This document shows positions 59,123-64,000 of a DNA stretch of 64,000 nucleotides, piece after piece (position 1 is the first letter of the stretch; the number at the start of each line of letters is the position of its first letter). The notes beneath the pieces were generated by a model that worked only from the letters and a program-made list of their open reading frames with translations, was not told where the DNA came from and did not search any database. The DNA lies in assembly GCA_036489775.1 (NCBI GenBank), contig DASXFC010000012.1, positions 1 to 64,000 on the forward strand, read 5' to 3'. Position numbers and translations under genes: made by a program. The stretch is from Bog-473 sp036489775. GTDB taxonomy: Bacteria; Actinomycetota; Acidimicrobiia; Acidimicrobiales; RAAP-2.

Positions 59123-60723
59123 AGGTCGGTGTCCGACATGGTCGAGATCGTCGGCATGGCCGCCGCCGTCTCAGTTTTGGTGGCCAGGTGGGGCTCCGCC
59201 ATCCCGGCCAGATCGATCCCACCCGGTGAACCGATCACCAGGGGCATGTCGTCCCCATCGGTGATGCCGAGCCGCTTGTCGCTCATCTTGCGCCACCAGT
59301 AGAGCGGAACGTAGGCCAGGACGATCACGATGCCCAGGAAGTAGAGGAAGTGTCCCTGACCGGGACCAACCACAATGTCGGGCGAGTTGAAACCACCGAC
59401 GATGTAGTCAAAGGTCAGGAAAAGGCCGCAGGCCAAGGCCACCCACTTGAAGAATTCCGGCAACCGGAATGGACTGATCCGGTGGGGCTGGAACTGCCTC
59501 ATCAGGAAGTACCCGTAGAGCGACGCGGCCACGGCGACGATGTAGCCCACGTTCGAGAAGATGTAGATGCGAACGGGCGAGCCGAACAGCCCCACCAACA
59601 TGGCGCAGATGACGTTGAAGATCATGGCCCGATCGGGCACGTGGTGCTTGTTCTGGTGCATGAAGAAGCGAGGCAGCAGCCTGTCCTCGGACGCCTGGAA
59701 CAGTGAGCGGGCCACTCCCATGATGGCGTTGAGCACCGAAAGAAGCAGGGCGAAGATCAGCGGGATGCCGATGAGGTACTTGACCCAGCCGGCATTGCCG
59801 AAGATGCGGTCGCAGAAGCTGGTGTAAAGGGTCAGGGGGTCGGCTGACTTGAGCGACGCACCGAGCACCCCGACGAACACCACTGCCGTCGCGATGTAGA
59901 TGAAGACGCCGTAAAGACCCTCGGCGGTCAGCGCGATCTTGGCGTCTCGAGCCGGGTCCCGGCACTCACCGATGTAGCAGGCGGCCGCCTCCATGGCGAT
60001 GGCGTTCCACGAGATGACGAATATCCAGCCCAGGAAGAACACCGTCCCGGCCGTCTTGGCGTCGGCGTAGTGGAAACCCGACAGGTTGGAAATATGGAAG
60101 CTACTGGGCTTGAACACCGGGAGGAAGACGAGCAGCGTCAAGGGAATCATGGAGACAACGCCGAGAATGGTGGCAAAGGTGGCACCCAGCCGTATCCCCA
60201 TGTAGCAGGGTATGAAGAGCAGGAGCAGCCCGAAGAACGTGATCAGGAGCACGCCGACCGAGACGGGTGACCCGATCGAGCCCAGGGGGGACAGGCTCTT
60301 TCCCAATGGAACGTGAAACAGAACAGCGATGTAGCCGGCAGCCAGCAACATGTTGATCGGGGCCACGGGAAACCACCCGAGCCAGTAACCCCATCCGGAC
60401 ACTCCACCGATGTGTTTGGCCGTGGTTTTGCCCAGCGGCTGAAAACTCTCATAGGCATACGACGGCATGCCACCGGTGCGATGCGGCAAGAGTGCGGCCA
60501 GCTCACCCATGCACAAACACACGATCAGGCCGATCACCACGACGAGAGCGATCGCCGGAATGGCCGCTGCCCCCATGGACTGCACGGCGAACGGCACGAT
60601 GCCGGTGACCAAGATGGTGCCAGCCAAGCCGATGACAAAGGCACCCCACCAGTTAGTGCCCCTCGATAGCGAGGTGGCGACCTCGCCGGGTGGGCCGCTC
60701 ACCACGGTCCCTTCTTCACTCAT
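59119..60723 (-). CDS. APC-superfamily amino acid/amine permease
   Basis: 534 residues with about 12 membrane helices. The first helix has FVIGLAGTILVTGIVPFAVQ, followed by GGMPSYAYESF, where APC transporters keep the substrate-binding backbone. A short N-terminal hydrophilic tail and a C-terminal cytoplasmic tail of about 60 residues frame it. It should take up an amino acid or amine by cation symport. Being between the type III glutamine synthetase-like gene and USP-like gene, it probably imports that enzyme's substrate. Confidence 0.9.
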   Translation of the reverse strand: MSEEGTVVSGPPGEVATSLSRGTNWWGAFVIGLAGTILVTGIVPFAVQSMGAAAIPAIALVVVIGLIVCLCMGELAALLPHRTGGMPSYAYESFQPLGKTTAKHIGGVSGWGYWLGWFPVAPINMLLAAGYIAVLFHVPLGKSLSPLGSIGSPVSVGVLLITFFGLLLLFIPCYMGIRLGATFATILGVVSMIPLTLLVFLPVFKPSSFHISNLSGFHYADAKTAGTVFFLGWIFVISWNAIAMEAAACYIGECRDPARDAKIALTAEGLYGVFIYIATAVVFVGVLGASLKSADPLTLYTSFCDRIFGNAGWVKYLIGIPLIFALLLSVLNAIMGVARSLFQASEDRLLPRFFMHQNKHHVPDRAMIFNVICAMLVGLFGSPVRIYIFSNVGYIVAVAASLYGYFLMRQFQPHRISPFRLPEFFKWVALACGLFLTFDYIVGGFNSPDIVVGPGQGHFLYFLGIVIVLAYVPLYWWRKMSDKRLGITDGDDMPLVIGSPGGIDLAGMAEPHLATKTETAAAMPTISTMSDTDL

Positions 60724-60790
60724 GTCTCTCTCCTCGGTGGTTGGGGTTGCACTGGACTTGCTGGACGATTGACCGGCACGAACGAGCTAC

Positions 60791-62170
60791 TCAGATGGCC
60801 TGGAGGTACCGGTCGAGTTCCCACTGCGTGATCTCGGTATGGGACGAGCGCACCTCGTTCCGCTTGGTGGCGACGAAGTAGTCGACGTAGTCACCGCCGG
60901 GCGTCTTGCCCAACCCGTCACGGAGCACGTCGTCGGCTTCGAGGTGTTCGAGTGCGTGCCACAAGGTCATCGGCATCGCGTGCAATCCGCGGTCGGCCGC
61001 CGCCTCCTCGGACAGTGTGAGCAGGTTCAGGTCGCAGGGATCACCGGGATCGACCTGGCGCTCCATGCCATCGAGGCCGGCCGCGACAATGGCGCTCAGG
61101 GCCAGATACGGATTGGCCGAGCCGTCGATGCACCGATCCTCGACCCGTCCCGGGTCAGGCACCCGCAACATGTGGGTCCGGTCGTTGCCGCCGTAGGTGG
61201 CATACGCAGGCGACCAGGCCGCCCCTGAGTCCGGGGCCGCACTGGCCAGTCGCTTGTAGGAGTTGATGGTTGGGCAAGTCACGGCGGTGAGAGCTTGGGC
61301 ATGCTCGAGCAGCCCGCCGATGAACGAATAGCCCAGCGCCGACATGCCCAGTCCTCGGGCATCGGCCGCATCGGCGAAGAGTTCGGTGTCCCCGTCCCAC
61401 AGGCTCAGGTGCATGTGCAGGCCGTTACCAGTGAGATGGGCGAAGGGCTTGGGCATGAAGGTGGCCAACATGCCGGCCTCGGCGGCCAGGCTGTGCACCA
61501 TGTAGCGGAAGACGATGACCCGGTCGGCCGTCGTCATGGGATCGGCATACTTGAAGTTCTGCTCGAACTGGCCGTTGGCGTCCTCGTGATCGTTGGCGTA
61601 GTTGGACCACCCGAGCGTGTTGAGGTGGCGCGACACCGTGGTCAGGTGGTCGTACATCCGGGTCAGCGCCCGGGCGTCGTAACAGGGGGCTTTGGCCGTG
61701 TCCTGGGGATCGGCCACGCAGATGGAACCGTCGGCCTGGCGCTTCACCAGGAAGTACTCGACCTCGGCACCGACCTTGAGCGAATACCCGGCGGCGGCCA
61801 AACGTTCGAGCTGTTGCCGCAGGATCACTCGAGGTGCGTAGGGCCAGGGCTCGCCGAGCACGTGGGGGTCGCACTGGATGATGCCCAGACCCGGCCGCCA
61901 CGGGGCCGGCATGTAGGAGGACAGGTCCGGCATGGCCAGCAGGTCGGGGGACGACGGCATCTGCCCCATCGGGCCAGCGGCGAACCCGGCGAAGCCGGCA
62001 CCGTCGGACAGCAACCCGTCGATGGCCGAGGTCGGCACCAGCTTGGCGCAGGGTTTCCCGTTCAGGTCCACGAACATGGCGAAGAGGAACTCGACGCCGT
62101 CACGTTCACAGGCGGCGCGCAGGTCGTCCCCGCTGGTGATGTCCGCTATGCCGTTCTCGGTTGTAACCAT
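60791..62170 (-). CDS. Type III-like glutamine synthetase (gamma-glutamylamide synthetase candidate)
   Basis: 459 residues. Glutamine synthetase motifs are present: AEVEYFLVKR near residue 138, YANDHEDANGQFEQNF near 200, NGLHMHLSLWDG near 265, and YGGNDRTHMLRVPDPGRVED near 335 with the ATP and glutamate-binding arginine. The HEDANGQFE form belongs to the GlnT/GmaS branch, whose members ligate glutamate to ammonia, methylamine, ethylamine or other amines. No adenylylation loop of type I enzymes is evident. A permease follows, and a class II amidotransferase lies divergently, which favours amine use by the gamma-glutamylmethylamide/N-methylglutamate route. This is inference. Confidence 0.88.
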   Translation of the reverse strand: MVTTENGIADITSGDDLRAACERDGVEFLFAMFVDLNGKPCAKLVPTSAIDGLLSDGAGFAGFAAGPMGQMPSSPDLLAMPDLSSYMPAPWRPGLGIIQCDPHVLGEPWPYAPRVILRQQLERLAAAGYSLKVGAEVEYFLVKRQADGSICVADPQDTAKAPCYDARALTRMYDHLTTVSRHLNTLGWSNYANDHEDANGQFEQNFKYADPMTTADRVIVFRYMVHSLAAEAGMLATFMPKPFAHLTGNGLHMHLSLWDGDTELFADAADARGLGMSALGYSFIGGLLEHAQALTAVTCPTINSYKRLASAAPDSGAAWSPAYATYGGNDRTHMLRVPDPGRVEDRCIDGSANPYLALSAIVAAGLDGMERQVDPGDPCDLNLLTLSEEAAADRGLHAMPMTLWHALEHLEADDVLRDGLGKTPGGDYVDYFVATKRNEVRSSHTEITQWELDRYLQAI

Positions 62171-62423
62171 TGGCTGACCGCCTCTCGCTTGCTGTTGCTC
62201 TGTCAGCCCCCCATGTCAACGATGTTGCACCATGGGAAACACTCGATGGTTTCCGAGTTGTTGCGAAATGTTGCCGGCCTGTTAACTCCGCCCGCTTCAT
62301 CCGACTTGTTCACTGTTATTTGACTTTGTTTCTTGACAGGCAACAGTCTCCCGTCATAATTGCTTCAACCGATTGCCTGACCCCCCGGGGGTAGTCGGTC
62401 CTTCGATGAAAGGGAGCGCACCC
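62171..62423. promoter_or_regulatory. Divergent promoter region of the amine operons
   Basis: About 250 bases, AT-richer than average. A sigma-A-like promoter for the plus-strand genes is TTGACA at 62333-62338, a 16-base spacer and CATAAT at 62355-62360, with the start expected near 62367. GGAAAC-N8-GTTTCC at 62235-62254 and three TGTTGC copies (near 62223, 62259 and 62269) may be operator or regulator sites. Confidence 0.6.
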
Positions 62424-63098
62424 GTGAGCGAGCCGGTTTCGGACCGTACGACGCTCCATCGCTATGCCCATCGGGCCGCCTATGACCGGGAGACCATCGA
62501 CGCCATCCTCGACGAGGGGATGGTGTGCCACGTCGGGGTCACCACCGACGCCGGGTACCCCGTCGTGATCCCGCTGGCCTACGGCCGTGTCGGCGACGAC
62601 GTCTATCTGCACGGCTCAGCCGCCAGCCGGCTCTTCCGTCAGTCCCGAGAGGAGGGGATCGAGATCTGCATGACCGTGACCTTCGTCGATGGCGTGGTGG
62701 TGGCCCGCTCCACTTACAACACCGACATCAACTACCGCTCGGTGGTGATCATCGGCAGCGCCACCGAGGTCAAGGACCTCGAGGAGAAGCGGGTCGGCCT
62801 CGACGCCATGGTCGACCACATCATCCCTGGACGCAGCCTCGAGGCCCGGTCACCGACTGAGAAGGAGCTGCGGAGCACCATGCTGCTCAAGCTCCCGCTC
62901 ACCGAGTCCTCAGCCAAGGTCCGGACCGGCTTCCCGCTCGATGAGGAGGAGGACTACGCCCTCGATATCTGGGCTGGTGTCGTCCCCTGCGCCATCACCT
63001 ATGCACCACCGATCCCCGATCCGGCCCTGGACAAGCCGATCGAGCCGCCGACCTACGTGAGGGATTACCGCCGAGCCCCGGCCCTGGCCGAGGGATAA
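62424..63098 (+). CDS. Pyridoxamine 5'-phosphate oxidase-family flavin/heme-binding-fold protein
   Basis: 224 residues from GTG 62424, preferred because AAGGGAG lies seven bases upstream. An ATG at 62406 is also in frame. The split-barrel fold pattern is clear: HRAAYDRETIDAILDEGMVC, HVGVTTDAGYPVVIPLAYGR, VYLHGSAASRLFRQ, and YRSVVIIGSATEVKD. This family binds FMN, F420 or heme and includes oxidases, reductases and nitroimidazole-resistance-like proteins. It precedes the amidotransferase by 13 bases, so both belong to one operon. The reaction is unknown. Confidence 0.87.
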   Translation: MSEPVSDRTTLHRYAHRAAYDRETIDAILDEGMVCHVGVTTDAGYPVVIPLAYGRVGDDVYLHGSAASRLFRQSREEGIEICMTVTFVDGVVVARSTYNTDINYRSVVIIGSATEVKDLEEKRVGLDAMVDHIIPGRSLEARSPTEKELRSTMLLKLPLTESSAKVRTGFPLDEEEDYALDIWAGVVPCAITYAPPIPDPALDKPIEPPTYVRDYRRAPALAEG

Positions 63099-63111
63099 GG
63101 GAGAAGACCAC

Positions 63112-64000
63112 ATGTGTGGAGTCATCGGGCTCCTGATCCGCGACCCTGAGCTCGAGCCGATGTTGGGCTCGATGCTGGTGCCGATGATCGAGGCACTCGA
63201 CGAGCGAGGTCCCGATTCGTCTGGGATCGCGGTGTACGACGACAGTGAGGGCAGGCACGGCGACGGCGACGCACCGGTACGAATTTCGCTCGGCAGCGAC
63301 GTCGAGGTGGACTGGATGTCGCTCGGGTGCGACCTGCTCGATGCCATCGGGACCACGGCCCACTTGGAGCCCTTCGGCGCCGGCTTGGTGATCGAGGTGC
63401 CGCCCGTGGCAGTCGACGGCCTCCTCGGCACCTTGGGGTCCCGTCCCGAAGTCAAGGTCCTGGGCTCGGGGCTCCATCTGCGAGTCCTGAAGGACACCGG
63501 TCACCCGACCGAGACCTGTACCCGTTACGGCATCGCCAACTGGCGCGGTTACCTGGCGGTGGCCCACACCCGGATGGCGACCGAGTCGGCCGTCACGGTG
63601 CTGCACTCCCATCCGTTTGTCCCGGCCAAGGACCTCTGCGTCGTCCACAACGGATCGTTCTCGAACTACGCCACCATGCGCCGCCACCTCCGCGCCGAAG
63701 GGGTGACCTTCGATTCCGACAACGACTCTGAAGTGGCGGCGCGCTTCCTGGCGACTCGTCTCGAAGCGGGCGACGACCTCGAAGAGGCCACCCGCTGGGT
63801 CATGAAAGAGATGGATGGCTTCTTCACCCTGGTCATCACCAGCGACCGCGCCATGTCGGTGGTGCGCGATGCCTTCGCGTGCAAGCCGGCCGTGGTGGCC
63901 GAGATGCCCGGGTACATCGCAGTGGCCTCCGAGTACCGGGCCCTGGCCGAACTGCCTGACATCGGGCAGGCCATCGTCTTCGAGCCTCAACCCGAGGAGG
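63112..64000 (+). CDS. Class II glutamine amidotransferase (GlxB/MgsA-like), truncated by the window end
   Basis: At least 296 residues, open to the last base. The N-terminus MCGVIGL provides the catalytic Cys2 of Ntn amidotransferases. LDERGPDSSG, VAHTRMATESAVTVLHSHPF and VHNGSFSNY complete the glutamine-binding site. PurF, GltB and GlmS share the fold, but the presence of a permease, GlnT/GmaS-like enzyme and a flavin-type protein next to it fits the first subunit of an N-methylglutamate synthase-like or GltS-like complex. The expected partner subunits would follow beyond 64000. GGGAG lies eight bases before the ATG. Confidence 0.88.
   Translation, partial: MCGVIGLLIRDPELEPMLGSMLVPMIEALDERGPDSSGIAVYDDSEGRHGDGDAPVRISLGSDVEVDWMSLGCDLLDAIGTTAHLEPFGAGLVIEVPPVAVDGLLGTLGSRPEVKVLGSGLHLRVLKDTGHPTETCTRYGIANWRGYLAVAHTRMATESAVTVLHSHPFVPAKDLCVVHNGSFSNYATMRRHLRAEGVTFDSDNDSEVAARFLATRLEAGDDLEEATRWVMKEMDGFFTLVITSDRAMSVVRDAFACKPAVVAEMPGYIAVASEYRALAELPDIGQAIVFEPQPEE

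Noticed and set aside
1..64000. tRNA, rRNA, CRISPR array or insertion sequence
   Set aside because: No GGTTCGAATCC-type tRNA arm, rRNA stretch, regular spacer-repeat array or transposase-like frame was found on reading both strands.

Overview
The window is GC-rich and gene-dense. Starts are often GTG or TTG, start and stop codons often overlap (ATGA), at least one promoter looks leaderless, and the proteome includes FadE, GAF-ANTAR proteins, fused ABC transporters and a 'GYWLV...FGDA' surface repeat. This suggests a soil or water actinobacterium, most likely of the Acidimicrobiia type. The placement is inferred from gene content only. I saw no rRNA, tRNA, CRISPR array or insertion sequence.

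Bases 1-16400 form a catabolic block for a CoA-linked lipid, terpenoid or steroid-like substrate. It holds a crotonase-fold protein, acyl-CoA dehydrogenase, GntR regulator, a thiolase-fold protein lacking the nucleophilic cysteine paired with a DUF35 zinc-ribbon/OB protein (an Ltp2/ChsH2-like aldolase arrangement), two acyl-CoA ligases, a leucine-binding-type protein without signal peptide, two neighbouring amidohydrolases, a P450, a TetR regulator, an SDR and a 3-hydroxyisobutyrate-dehydrogenase-like enzyme. Several of its promoters share an AT-rich motif.

Bases 16678-20470 hold two tandemly duplicated secreted collagen-like proteins whose leaders and N-termini are nearly the same but whose C-terminal domains differ. 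A glycosyltransferase-methyltransferase fusion, two divergent TPR lipoproteins and a long MFS transporter follow (20531-24963).

Bases 25006-35826 are an exopolysaccharide locus on the minus strand. In transcription order it has GT2, GT4, pyruvyl transferase, a Wzx-like flippase fused to a GT39 enzyme, a cellulose-synthase-like GT2 and GH8 glucanase, then a deacetylase and a GT28-like enzyme. Nearly all these genes overlap. Bases 36041-40629 are regulatory: a sigma factor whose 5' end is duplicated upstream as a decayed fragment, small stress-type proteins, and two GAF-ANTAR proteins. A repeated, probably structured element lies before the second GAF-ANTAR gene and again downstream.

Bases 41088-52125 contain a TetR/acyl-CoA ligase/esterase operon divergent from a secreted membrane-anchored protein, a membrane-tethered substrate-binding protein, and a 1231-residue protein joining two Liv-type permease domains and two Liv-type ATPases in one chain. 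Bases 52156-56504 encode a MarR regulator and a fused two-halves ABC exporter. Bases 56568-64000 hold a Baeyer-Villiger-type monooxygenase, a gamma-glutamylamide/type III glutamine synthetase operon with an amino acid permease, and, divergently, a flavin-binding-fold protein and a class II glutamine amidotransferase cut by the window end. That set resembles N-methylglutamate-type amine metabolism.
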